Assembly: GCA_032173965.1 (NCBI GenBank)
Contig: CM063287.1
Location: 7,321,859 to 7,385,858, forward strand
Reading direction: 5' to 3'
DNA length: 64,000 bases
Source: Sitta carolinensis
Taxonomy: Eukaryota > Chordata > Aves > Passeriformes > Sittidae
This document shows positions 37,793 through 49,196 of this stretch, in pieces. Position 1 is the first letter of the stretch. Every line of letters begins with the position of its first letter. A program made the position numbers and the translations under genes. The notes under the pieces were generated by a model. That model did not search any database. It had not been told where the DNA came from and saw nothing but the letters and a program-made list of their open reading frames with translations.

Positions 37793-40743
37793 TGTGCAAG
37801 GCTCAGCTCTTAGAGAACACATCCTGTCAAAGTCAAGAAGAAGCAAACAGGTACTGCAAGAAGCATGTCCTGCTGCAAAAGAACTGTTAAGGCAAACTTT
37901 CCTTATTTGATTTCAAAAGATTTTGCATAAATGTAAGCATGTTTACACAAAGATGGAGGGTTGAGTTACAAGTAAGAAATTTTAGAGCTAGTTAAGAATT
38001 TGTCCTGAAAAGTCCTTGGAATGGTTAACTAAATTTTTTTTTTTGCCTCTTTTAATACTGCTCTGTGTAAGGAAGAAAATTTTACTTCAGGGAATTTTTA
38101 AAGAAGTTTAAAATTTATCCAGGCCATGTAAATCCTTTTAGTTCAATTTTTATGCCACCAATGATTTCTGTGAGCTGCCTTCAGTTTGAAATGCACTTAG
38201 GCAGTGTTTGTAGAAATAAACGAATGGAAGTCCCTCTTTTTGCACATCATCAGTTGTTCTCCATTTCCCAGTTAGGGGTGCAGAAGAAACATTGCATATG
38301 AGAGAGACATGGGCAGATGAACCTGAAAGGGACTGGAGTTTGCTATGAGTCTTTGCTGGGCCTAGGAGACATCATTGAAAATATATCTTTATTTTTCATC
38401 TGCATTAATGTTTGCCTTTACAATATTGCTGACAAATTGATATGTAGCCCCTATTAGGAAACAGAAGTCCATCCTAATTTCTAGACCTGTAGAGACTTTA
38501 AAATGTAAAATGGCTAAACCATAGTCATCAGTGATAGAATATTCAGGATGGTTGGGAAGTTTGGAAGTTTATAGTTGCATTTCTATTTCTGACCTTGTGT
38601 CCTGAGCCACTTCTCTGGGGAACTGCATTGGCAGTAGAGGTGGGAATGTGCCAGTGGCAGCAGTGGTGCTTTGGCAGGAGGTGGAAAGGTTTATTTAAAT
38701 ATTCAGGCATCTCCACTGAGGGGTCTCAAAGTGTGGCTGGTTTGTGCCATTTACTCACCTACTGCACAGCCAGGTCTCCTCATCTGGAGTTACAGCAGGA
38801 CCAAAAATCTAAACGGAAGACAGAGGATTCCCAAAAACCTGGAGAAGATGCTCTAGCATGGCTGAGATGTTTCCCATTTTCATACTTTCATTTTCAACTA
38901 AGAAATCGAAGTAGCCTGATGAAAATGCAAGTGTTCATTTGCGTGCATGGAAATTATCTGAAAGTGCCTTTGGAGCTAAAATGTAGATAGAGAAGCAAGA
39001 AAAGCACAAACTCTGATTTGTCTTTTGCTCAGCATGTCATTATGGGAAAAATCCTTTTTTATTTTCCTCTCCTGACCTCATTTGAAATGTTTCTGAAATT
39101 CTACCTGTAAGAACAGGGAACTATGTGGCAGTAGGTGAGAGTGCCTGGCTGACTGAGTGCTGCCTATGGTTATTAGTAGAATTCTTCTAACTTTGGAAAT
39201 GAGATGAGATTTTCTTTTGAATCTGAAAAACATTATCTTCTGCTTCCAAAGTTTTGAAAAGAAACAGAGAATTTGGAATTAATTTCAAAACATTATTTCT
39301 ATTTAAACACCTTTTGGCTAAATGTTTCACAGGTTTGACTTTTTTATAGAAAAATACTTTGTAATTATTATTAGTACTGGCTAAAATGTAAATTCTTTTG
39401 GCAGCTGCCTTTTATATCAGCTTTTCTTACTTAAAAAGCAAAACAACCAAGAAAACCCCTTCTTTGCTGAGATTTCTGCCTGTCCTGCTCTAAGCCTTGT
39501 CAATGCTGTCAGCTAAGGCTAATTGCAGAGGAGCAGGTCAGACAGGAGAGCTCAACATCCACATTGCAGGCTTGTCTCTTTTGCAGATTTGTTCCATGAT
39601 ACCTGGAGTGTCACCACAATGAGTAAATGGTACTTTGGAATTACAATACAGCATTTCTCATTAAGATCAGAGAAATTCTGTCATAGGGACTTACAAAAAA
39701 ACCAGAATAAACCAAAATCAATTCCCCCTCTCCCCCTCTAGGAAACAATCCCTCCACACACAACAAAATAAAAGAGTTTATTTATTGAGAAAAATAGGAA
39801 TTTGTGTTGGGATATTTTCAATTATGGAGACTGGTTTAAGTTTTCATAAGGCAAATGAATGCTTGAGCTAAAAATTCTTGTAAAGGCAGAATTCACTTCT
39901 TCTCACACCTGTGCCACCTGCTTTATCTGTATTTATACACATGTGCCATATTTATATATTTTTCTAGACAGTTCTCATTATTACCACCAACCAGGGTTGG
40001 AGAAGAAAAGTGCAGATGATGAAATAAATTGGAGTGTAGGATGAAAATTCTGCTTTTTCATAGGAAAGCTGTCAGATGGATTAATGGCTGGGCTGAGCCA
40101 AATAGCTCCATTATCAGATCAGATAAAGACCTCTCCCCTCCCTGGCTAAAATAATTGAGAAAGAGGGCTCTGATATGGATTTTGTGAGAGATGAACTCCT
40201 TGAGAGTAAATTAAAGACAGGATAATAGAGTTCCTCACTACGCATGTGTAACCACTACTCTGATAAATTGGGATGAATGTAATCTTATATAGGCCAGCAA
40301 CATCCAGGTCTGTCAAAAACCCAGATGTATCTGTATCTATCAATACAGATGTGTTTTGTTTTCTTGCAGGACTAGGCAGGAAGCCACAGAGCGTATGAAT
40401 GAAATGGAAAATCACTGCAGTGGGTATGCCATACCCACACAGACAGAAAACTCCATTATCTTCCACTCAACCATAAATAATACCTTTGTTCAGGAAAAAC
40501 TATGTGTGGGGATGTGCAATAACCTCTCCCAACCTAGCCAAGGAACATAGCAAAGAAAGCCAATGAAGGGAATGAGCTCAGTGTCCCATCCTGGGCCAGT
40601 GTCCCCAGCCCAGGGGAGCAGCTGGGACCCTGCTGGCCCTGGGAGAAGTGCTTTGGGAGGAATTCTAAACTTGTATGCCCAGAGTGGCCACTCAGGCTCT
40701 GAAGTGACATGAAGAGCTACCTGGGTGTGGGCACAGGTGCTCT
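37793..40743. other. Host DNA between the two solo LTRs
   Basis: No supported gene and no retroviral internal sequence, so the two LTRs are not the ends of one provirus. A 50-nt minus-strand segment with splice-like ends occurs at 38.76 kb and is listed separately. Confidence 0.6.
38759..38808 (-). CDS. Weak exon-like segment
   Basis: On the minus strand, a pyrimidine-rich stretch ending TTTAG precedes 50 nt, followed by a donor-like AG|GTGAGTAA. Only the frame starting at the first base is open (IFGPAVTPDEETWLCS). It ends in phase 2, while the 18.9 kb exon starts in phase 0, so the two cannot be spliced together directly. Segments like this are expected by chance in 64 kb, so I consider it unlikely to be real. 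Confidence 0.12.
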
Positions 40744-40749
40744 GTGAAG
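40744..40749. repeat. 6-bp target-site duplication, left copy
   Basis: GTGAAG immediately before the TGT terminus of the LTR, matching GTGAAG at 41,055-41,060. Confidence 0.85.
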
Positions 40750-41054
40750 TGTCACTGTTTCAGATAACACATGACACGGACTCTTGTAATTTTTCAGAAG
40801 GCTGAGAAATGATTCCTTTATTAGGGATGGTTCTCCCTTATACAGCATTTTACACAGACCAATGTGATTGGTGAAAGAGAGGCAAACCTCTTCAATCACA
40901 CTAGTCAAACCAGAGGGACATCAAGAAGGAATCTCTCTTCCCAGAAGGAATGAATAACATAGATATTGTTACAAAAACATTCCATCGTGTTTATCACTCT
41001 TTCCTGGGAAAGAACATCAGTAAACCAAACTATCAGACCTGGAACCAGACTACA
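40750..41054 (-). mobile_element. Solo LTR of an endogenous retrovirus, ERVK/alpha-like
   Basis: A 305-bp element begins TGTCACTG and ends GACTACA, flanked by the exact 6-bp repeat GTGAAG. No internal retroviral sequence adjoins, so it is a solo LTR. It points to the minus strand: a TATA box (TGTATAAGG) is read at 40,844-40,836 and AATAAA at 40,822-40,817. The poly(A) signal thus begins about 20 nt downstream of the TATA box and before the expected cap site. That means a very short R and a U5 of at most about 60 nt. Short LTRs with AATAAA just upstream of R and 6-bp duplications are known from alpharetroviruses and betaretrovirus-like (ERVK) elements. Class assignment rests on these features only. 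Confidence 0.85.
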
Positions 41055-41060
41055 GTGAAG
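41055..41060. repeat. 6-bp target-site duplication, right copy
   Basis: GTGAAG directly after the ACA terminus of the 305-bp LTR. Confidence 0.85.
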
Positions 41061-43478
41061 GGCTGCTGAGTGCTGTAATGCCCCATTTAATTCCCTTGGA
41101 AGGAGGTGCCTTGCACGGGCACAGTCCCACCCTCCGCCGGGGACCAAGGGAACCAGCTCCTCCCTGGTCCCAGGATGATTACACTGTGGGGAGGGATGGA
41201 GGGAGGCGCTGATCTGTACTTACCTCACAGGGGTGTGCTGAAAAATTAATAAAACAAAGTGAAAGGAGAGGTCAGAGAAACTAACTGACAAGATGAACAA
41301 GACAAATGATAAAGGAGGCTGGAAGAACTGGCTGGCTGTGTGCAGAAGGGCTGCAGTGAGATAGGAATGCTCCAAGCAGTGATTGCAAGGTGACTTGGCA
41401 ATGTTCTGCAAATATTTGAGGGAATAAACATCACTGGGGAAGAGAAATTAGTATAACAGGTTTTATCATAGAGAGCAGAGAGATGATCTGCCAGAAAAAC
41501 TTTTTGAAAGACATTAATAAATGGTGAAATGAGTCTTTCAGGTGCAAGAGGAGATGGGTGAGATTTTTTTTAAATTAAATTGGAAATCAGCCCCAAAAAG
41601 CAGACCTGCTTTGGATGAAAGAATGAAGGTGTGGTGTGCTAATGTAGGCAACTTTGGGGTTTTGATTCTCTTGTACACCAACCACTGCTTCACCTGGGCT
41701 TGTCCCTCAGGGATGTGGTGTTCTAGGGAAATGGCAATAACTAAGAAAAGCAAGTTGGACAAAATGAATCAACCTTTGACATCACGATAATTGAGTGTAC
41801 ATGCATGCTCAGCCTTGTTCAGAAGTCGAGAATAACAACCTGCAGTTGTCTGTGTGGGGGCTTTGTCCCTTATTTGCAGCAGGAATGCTCCATGTTGAGG
41901 ACTTGATTTAAATTGTAGATGTATAAAATCACCAAAATTTCTTGTTGCATGCTGACTCTTTAAAAACAAAGTGCTGTTTAAAACATTGTCTGACACTGCT
42001 TGTCTTTAAAAAAGTGCCCATCACTACATTTATTTGTATCTCCTGATTTTGTTATTTATTACATCTTCTAACAATTTATACTCTACGACTAGAGTTGTCT
42101 CTGGCTCCTTATGCCAGTGGACCCGTGGAGGATTGCTCTCAGCAGAGTCAGGTTTAAATCAGAATCTCTGTCAGATTAATAGCTTATGAGCAAGCACAGA
42201 GACAGAAGTTTGCTCTCTGGAGCCCTGTGATTTCTGCCTTCTCTGCCTGGCAGTGCTCCTGGCTGCTGGGGGAGCTGGCTCCCTGTTTCTGCTCTCCAGG
42301 TGGAACAGCAGATGAACGTGTGTCTGAGCATCCCTCCTGGCTGGATCTAAACTGATTCTTTTTCAGAAGTACTTTACTTGTCACAGGAATATTATCTGTA
42401 TTAAGACCTGAACACTGATATCTTTTTCTTTCATCTGTGTCCCTGTGTTTCTCTGCTGTTTATCTTCCTTGGGTTTGCTGTATGTCATCCCTTTCAAAGT
42501 GCTGTATCTTCCTTTTCCTTCTGCTTAGGGATTTGATTTGCCTCCCAAAACCTGGTGGTGCAAAAAGATTTTTCAGGGAGAGCTCTTAAAGGGGATCTGA
42601 ATACCTTCAATTCCACACTCATCATCAGTGCTTTTGTTCGCCACCTTATCCATCATTCCTGAGTCATAGTAACAATTCAGAAGACAGAAGAACCTCATGC
42701 TTGTCTTTACCATATCACCTCTTTCCAAGCATATGCTCTACACTATGAAATGTCTTCTCTCTGCTTTGCCTTCAGCTGTTTTTTAATTTTGCATAAAATA
42801 GTTACGTGGCCTTGGTAAGAAATAGCAGAAATCTCCCTTCAAATACAGAAGGATTTTCTCGTCATCCACCCTGCCTTTATTCTATTCCCCAGTGAAGACA
42901 AGAGGGGTAGATGGATGTGAGTGAGTCATAGCATGTTACAGACTGCCACCAGAATGCTCTAGAAAGCATTTCCTGTGCCGGGGTATTCCCACTTTTCAGC
43001 CTATCTGACCCTTGTTAACTGCAGTGGTGCTTTCCTCTTGGTTGTTTGCAGACAAGTGCTTGAAACGAGGTGTAGTGCTCTGATCTGTTCTGAGAAGCCT
43101 CTCCAAGAGGACAGGAATTGTGGATGCTGATTCGCTTTCCCATGTTGAGAAGCCAAGCAGAACAGATTAACACACTTAGTGCTAACACACTTTTGAATCT
43201 CAGTGGGTTTGACTTGTTCTTCCTTCTTCAAAGCAATTAACTGTATATAAATTTGATTCTGTATGGTATATGCCTTTTGACTGTTCTAAGATCTTTTCCT
43301 GGTAATGGTGAGGTTTTCAATAAAACATGAAATAATTTACAATTTACGTGACTGGATTACCCAAGGTCCTTTTTCATCCAGCCTGGTGTGGGTAATAAAA
43401 ATATGAGACCTGAAATATTTCTGTGATCTCCAAAGCCATAAAATCCACGCTACTTAAAGCCTATTTAAATTACAGGGG

Positions 43479-43502
43479 AAAAAAAAAAAAAAAAAAAAAA
43501 AA
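43479..43502. repeat. Poly(A) tract, 24 nt
   Basis: Uninterrupted run of A between a GGGG and GTGAGCCC. No target duplication seen. Confidence 0.95.
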
Positions 43503-43712
43503 GTGAGCCCTTTTGCTCCATCCTTTTGTCTGAGAAAATGACCTGCGTAACAATCATAAAAATCAGATGCATTTTACTACTTAATCCTTTATTACAGGGT
43601 TTTGGAGAACCAGATTTTATTTTCTACATCCCATGCAGTGGTTTTGCTCTGAATATTCAATCCTGTCACTCTTTTGTTATCTTGCTTTCCAAGTTCTCAC
43701 TTTCAGAATATT

Positions 43713-43763
43713 AAAAAAACAAAAACAAAAACAAAAAACAACTAAAAAAAGTATAAAAAAAAA
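43713..43763. repeat. (AAAAAC)n-like A-rich repeat
   Basis: A runs of five to nine broken by single C, CT or GT. Low complexity; the lysine-rich open frame across it is an artefact. Confidence 0.85.
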
Positions 43764-44821
43764 TGTTGGCTCCTGTGTATTATATAGAAGGAAATGGAAG
43801 GAAGGCAAAGTGACAGGAAAAGCTTGTGGGAAAGCAAAGCAGTGATCGTAAATCCCTTGTTTCATCTCCTATTTCTCTGCTGTGACTGCATAGCCATTTT
43901 GTTCCCCAAACATCTTTCAGCTGGGCTCCCTCCAGGCCACCTGAGATCCACACATCCCTGGTGTGTGCCTCCTGGAGGAGCAGCACTGTCTCCTCCCTGT
44001 GTGCCAGTGTCACAAAGCATGTCCCCTGTCTCCCTTAGCAGGATGACCAGCACTAGCAGGCTGCTCACAAATGCCAGCTCTAATTACAAATTTTGCTTTC
44101 AAGGGGAGCACGCAGCTTACGCCTGGGTATCTTAAAAGTGCCTTTTGAACTCTGACTGTTGTGTTTTGAAAAATAATAAGGCTTCTGTTCTCATGATTGC
44201 TAGTCCTTGCTGTCACCCTGTCCTGGGAGGAACCCAAACAGAAGCAAATGACAACAGACAATCTTGTGCATCTTGGGCTGCCTGATGGTAGGAAAGGATG
44301 CAATTTCCCATTAAAAAGAAATTAAAAAAGCATTGGGAATAAGTTGCTTGCATTGTTTTCTCCAAATGAAACTGACCCTTTGGTTCTTGATGTTAACCAT
44401 TGTAGAGGGTATCTCAGAAGCACTCGGTGTGAAACAGAGAGCACCACATTCCTCAGTCTGCCTTGTTTTGAGCTTGCATGACCCACAGCTGTAGACTCAT
44501 CACTGTGCACCGTAAAAACTGGCTACTAATTTCTTCCTGGATGATGAACTACGTTGCTTAATAAATGAGTCCATAATATTTATATTAGTCACCATTTTGG
44601 CAAAGTAAAGTGAATGAAAGCATAATGATGTTTACTCTGTAGTGCATAACACTTTCATAGAAATATAAAGAAAATCTGAGAACAGAGTCACAGGAAAACA
44701 TATTGCCTGAGGTATGTATCTATTGTGAATAAAATATATATTTTTTTAATCATATATACTTAGTACAACACAGGTCCAGGCATTAAATGATGACATACTT
44801 CAGATTCAACAAACGTAGCAT

Positions 44822-45350
44822 CAAAATTGACTTCAACCTCTTATTGTTTTGGGCCAGTTTTACAGCAGTATATAACTCAGATTGTTGAATCTTTCTATGC
44901 AATGCTTGAGAAAGATGGCTGGAAATTGATCTGCTTACTCAGAGTTTATTCTTCAGGGACTTACACAAAGAGGCATGTACATGGTGAGCTGGCCAGAGAG
45001 TTCAAGGTCAGTCCAGAAGCTTGGCTGGGCTGTGTTCCTTCACCCATGATATTCAATTATCTTGCTGACTGGATGTGGAGATGAGCCCTTGGTGATTACA
45101 AAGGAGAAAGCAAAGTTTGGGGATTTCATTAGTATGTTGACAGCTCTTTTAGACTTTGCTGCTGACCTTGGGTATAATCAAACATACAGAATTTTTATAG
45201 AAATTACTGCTTTGAAGAGGAAACAAATTATCCTGAAATATGGGGCTGTGGGTTTTATGGTCAATGACCAGGAGAACTTTTTTCATATCTTTAAAATTGT
45301 AGGGGTAAGAAAGGCTGGAGGAAAAAGTAATTTAAGTGGCTTTCTTTCAA
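44822..45350 (+). pseudogene. Decayed non-LTR retrotransposon reverse transcriptase fragment
   Basis: The fragment covers the fingers/palm to thumb part of a LINE reverse transcriptase. The first frame (codons in phase with 44,827) gives ITQIVESFYAML, then GELAREFKVS, then GCVPSPMIFNYLADWMW at about 45,028-45,078. The last matches the conserved G-C-V-x-S-P-x-x-F-N palm motif, though the residues just before it are altered. A frameshift follows a stop near 45,082. The second frame gives a segment ending LLDFAAD at 45,152-45,166, in the position of the catalytic (F/Y)ADD box, so one catalytic aspartate is now alanine. About 45 residues later come VNDQEN and FKIVG, resembling the thumb V-x-G-Q and F-K-Y-L-G motifs. 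The order and spacing are right. The GC-V-x-SP signature differs from the CR1 form (G-V-P-Q-G-S-V-L-G-P) and is closer to RTE-like lineages; the clade is inference. No endonuclease or 3' end is visible. It is non-functional. Confidence 0.72.
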
Positions 45351-45822
45351 ACTAATGATACTTAATCCTTTGTAATTTTCTTGGATTCTTATCTGCTCTC
45401 TGCTGGTATAATTCCACTAATTTTCTGTACCATCTCAAAGGAATGAATTGTCCCTCACTCAGGAGATATTAAATAAAACCGAAGAAGGTGATTTGCATTG
45501 TTCTGAGCTGCCTACTGGAACTATTTTTAGCTATGGAAGGTGGTGGCTGCACTCCAGCTCTGAGAAAAACAGAGATGAGTGCATTGATTCATTCAAACGC
45601 TTATGCACATTCTTAATATTTTTCCTGGCTCCCAAGCTGCTCACTCAAAAGCAAGTTGTTGGTGGTCTTGTTTGTTTGATTTGTCTTTTTTTGATTTCTT
45701 TTTTGGTTTTGTTTTCCTAAGACAGCACAACATGATGTGCCCCAGGCTGCATAGGTTCTGGAAAACAAAGTGCAGGTCTTATGCTCAGGGGTGGAACGCC
45801 ACAGCCCTAAATTTGCTTCTTG

Positions 45823-45844
45823 TTTTTTTTTTTTTTTTTTTTTT
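45823..45844. repeat. Poly(T) tract, 22 nt
   Basis: Uninterrupted run of T. It generates poly-Phe and poly-Lys in open frames on the two strands. Confidence 0.95.
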
Positions 45845-48800
45845 AATGGACTCAAAGGTGCAAGAATAAGAGACAGAAGTCGAGAGAGTAAGTTCATTGG
45901 ATGCTTAATTGGTAGGGAGGGATATGGTCAGCTGAGGTACAATTCTGATTTGAACCATTTATTTTTTGCACCATAACTGTCATTAAATTAATAACTTGAG
46001 AAGGAAAAGATTAAATTAATTGTTATGGGTTGATTTTCTTTATGGATATTTTAGGAACAGGTCTAAGTTAAAATCTATATTGTTTTTCAAATGACCTTAT
46101 GCAACTTCTAAAAGAAGGTTTCTTTGTCCTTTCTATTTAGTTCTCTGGTTAAGACTTTCTGGGTCAAAGAAGCTACTTCTAGAAGAGTCAAGCTGCCCTC
46201 ATACATATTCCATTGCAGAATATTGACATCATGCAAAAACAGTGGTGATTAATCCTAAAATACTCTAGAGTAAGTCACTGAATAGTGAGGAAATTAATTT
46301 TAGCTTAGAAAATCTATACTTACTTTGAGTTGAAAAGCAGGGAAAGTACTACATGAGATTCAGGCAATGGAAAAGTTTTCTTTGGAAGGTAAATATTAAT
46401 TTCTTATCCACTGCAGCCATTTGGATCTAGAAGTAGTCTTTCATTCTTAAGAACCCCTCTGGCACTCCCCAGGTTCTCTTCCTTCACCACAGTCCATGGC
46501 TTTGATTAGTGCCATAGGGGCTGGATTTAGGTGACCAAACACAGACTCATCAAAGTCTCAATTAAGGTCCACCAGAAAGAAATAAGCACTTCCAGGGCCT
46601 GTGTCCTCTCCCCAAAAGTATTTTCATGAAAGTCAATTCTGTTCTAAAACATCTCTTTCCTTCTGCTGACTCCCAGGGAGTTTCTGGTCATTAGCACAGA
46701 TTTAGCTCTTTCTACAACAGCCACTTGAACCTCCTGAGCTCCTGGTCCCTGTGTCTAAGACAATGCCTAGAGTGATCATTAGGAGGCTTCTTGGGCTGAC
46801 TGTATGAAAAAGAAGTGGAAAAATTTTAGAGCATAAAATGGAAACATTTGTGCTTTAATGAAAAAAAAAATTGTTAAGTTTTCTACTTTGGTTGGGAATT
46901 TCCTCCATAAACAAAGTGCTTGGTGGTTTTGTCTGATGGTAATGCTAAGGCTTTTATGTTAGATCTGGTCTTTGAAATATGAGAGTCTGTGGATCAAGAC
47001 AGTAGTCACCCCTTTTCAAAAAAACAAAGTTAATTGCCCTTACTATAGGTTTAAAGAATATCTTTAATAAAAAAAAAATTAAGCGAGCCATGTAGGGTGC
47101 TCAGGGTATCTCCTACCTTATTTTCTGATTAAAAAATGACTGTGGCAGAAATCAATACTGCTTGATCTAATAAATCCTTTGCTACCTCTGTGATGACATA
47201 TATCCTCTACCCAGTTTTATCCTGGTTAAACTTCTCCTAGAATAAACATTAAATGCGAACTCAACCAGGAACAGGGTGAGTGATAGACTGAATGGAAAGT
47301 TGTGTTGTCTTATTCTAGCTAGCCCTGGTTTATGCAGGAGTGCCAGAAGCTGCCAGCTAGAGGGGTAGTAGCTGAATATTCATGGCAGAGACAGCAGGCA
47401 CAGTGGTAGAGCCTGACTCACTTGTACCACCCTGCCCAGAGGCAGATCAAGCTGTAGCAGAAAGAGAAATATTTTCTCTTCCAGCTCAGTTAGTCTTTGG
47501 ATCTTTTGGGGAGCTGGGGAATAATTAGAACCAATATAGTATCAAATCAAAATAGTGGGAATATTAATAGGAAAAGCAAATTAATCTCTATTAAATGAAG
47601 ATAAAACTGTGTTTTAAGGCTTTGTGAAAATGAGTGCACCCTGCATGTGCCCATTTTGACTTCAAGAGAATAAAAGAGTAGCAGCCAAAAGGTGTGGAGA
47701 TAGCATTATTCCAGCATGTATTATAAATAAATGATAGAAAAAGAAATGGGGTGATGATCGTGCTCAGGTACCGAGAGGTTTCTCAGTGCTGCTTAGCAGG
47801 ACAGGGGAGGATGCTGGTGTGCAGTGGTGTGTATAACACAAGTGGAGTGGGCTGCTCCCAGCAGCTCTTGTGGCTGGAGCAGAGCACTTCAGAAGAAACC
47901 TCTCAAGGCTTTCTCCATGTAAAATAAAATGCCTACAAGTTTTTTCTCTGAAGGCACATGGCTGTGTTCTTTTAAACTCCGTTCAGCCTGCTCCTTCCCA
48001 GTGTATTTCCCAGAGCAGGGTGTATGTTGTAGCACTGGCTGGGAGCTGCCCAGGACACAGTGCTGGCAGGCAGCATTCACCTTCATTGCATCATCTCATA
48101 ACTGCAGGGAGGCCACTGCACCAGCCTCAGTATCACTCGAAATTTTTGAAAATTGGAAATGCTACTAGTCACCTGAATCAGCTTTCCACTACCCTGATTG
48201 GATAAGCAGAAAGACTGATATTCCCTTTCACTCTGAGGCTTTATTTTATCTCAGAGTTGAAATTTCTTATATTTAAAATTACTGTTTTGCTGTAATAGTA
48301 TAAATAAGGTTAGACTAGAATATGGTTCATGTTCTGTAAGGATACAGTTTGACATCACTAAACAATATGCAGTAAGAATAACATGGATGCATTACCAAAA
48401 ATGTTCAAGGAACTTTGCTTCCATTAAGCTAAAAAAGTAATGTAAATATGAGATAATCTCTGCAGGATAAGGAAAATTTAAAAAGAAAATGTTTTTAAAG
48501 TAGATCACTGAAAAAAAGGCATTTTAGGCATCAGTTGTATTGTTAAGACATAGCATAAGAGTTCATATGCCTGATCCAGGGACTGTGCCACAGAACATCT
48601 CACTGAGTAGGGTAAAAGAGTCACAGCTATATTTTTTTTTCTCCTAGGAAGTGCTAAGGCTTTTTTTTTTTGAGTGGTGAAGCCATGCAGATGGCTTCTC
48701 CAAAGCATCCTACTTCAACCACAAGAGCTATTTGCAGTAATTTGTTTCTCCCTGCATTGACCTGGTTTTGAACAGGCACAGTGCTCATCAAAATATTCTT

Positions 48801-49166
48801 AATTCCCTCCAAAAGAATGGGGAGATGTGTTTGAATGTAGGTGACAAATGAGTCCATTTGGTGATGTTTCTGCTCATTATTCATAACAGGCCACTGAGGA
48901 TAGGTTTGCAAGCAGTAGCACTTCAGATACTGCTGACATCCCTGTGACTCAAAATGTTCTCATGCTGTGGCTCTTCTAGTCTGGCTTTTTTTTGATAGTC
49001 ACAAAGCTGAGAAGCATTGAAGTCCCAGAATCCAACTTCACTTTGTCTGCTTCTGGCTGTGGCCCATGCTGGGAGTCTGTCCCTCCTAATGAAGTGCTTG
49101 CCTTCATCTGTGCCATTGTAATGGCTGTAGCCACACCATGTTTTTCCTTGGGAGCCTGGAATTCAA

Positions 49167-49196
49167 TTTTTTTTTTCCTTTTTTTTTTTTTTTTTT
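49167..49196. repeat. Poly(T) tract with one CC interruption
   Basis: Ten T, CC, then eighteen T. It lies inside the longest open frame of the window (48,992-49,462, +), and the Phe-rich centre of that frame comes from it. Confidence 0.95.

Larger units (their letters stand above)
41061..44779. other. Non-coding block
   Basis: No supported gene. It contains two A-rich simple repeats near 43.5 and 43.7 kb. Short open frames on both strands at 43.8-44.3 kb overlap and look random. Confidence 0.6.

Noticed and set aside
37424..37813. 129-codon plus-strand open frame
   Set aside because: It lies mostly inside the solo LTR, antisense to it, and runs across its boundary into host DNA.
40370..40550. 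Possible plus-strand terminal exon (acceptor TTCTTGCAG, 59 codons to a stop)
   Set aside because: A good acceptor, and the frame looks somewhat protein-like (TRQEATERMNEMENHCSG). But there is no poly(A) signal soon after it, no partner exon, and a 106-codon frame on the opposite strand.
41150..41230. CR1-like GAGGCGCTGATCT segment
   Set aside because: Only about a dozen bases recall a CR1 3' region. The diagnostic CR1 end repeats were not seen here or elsewhere in the window.
41220..41240. Minus-strand donor-like GAG|GTAAGTAC
   Set aside because: The only nearby acceptor gives a 14-nt exon; no coding support.
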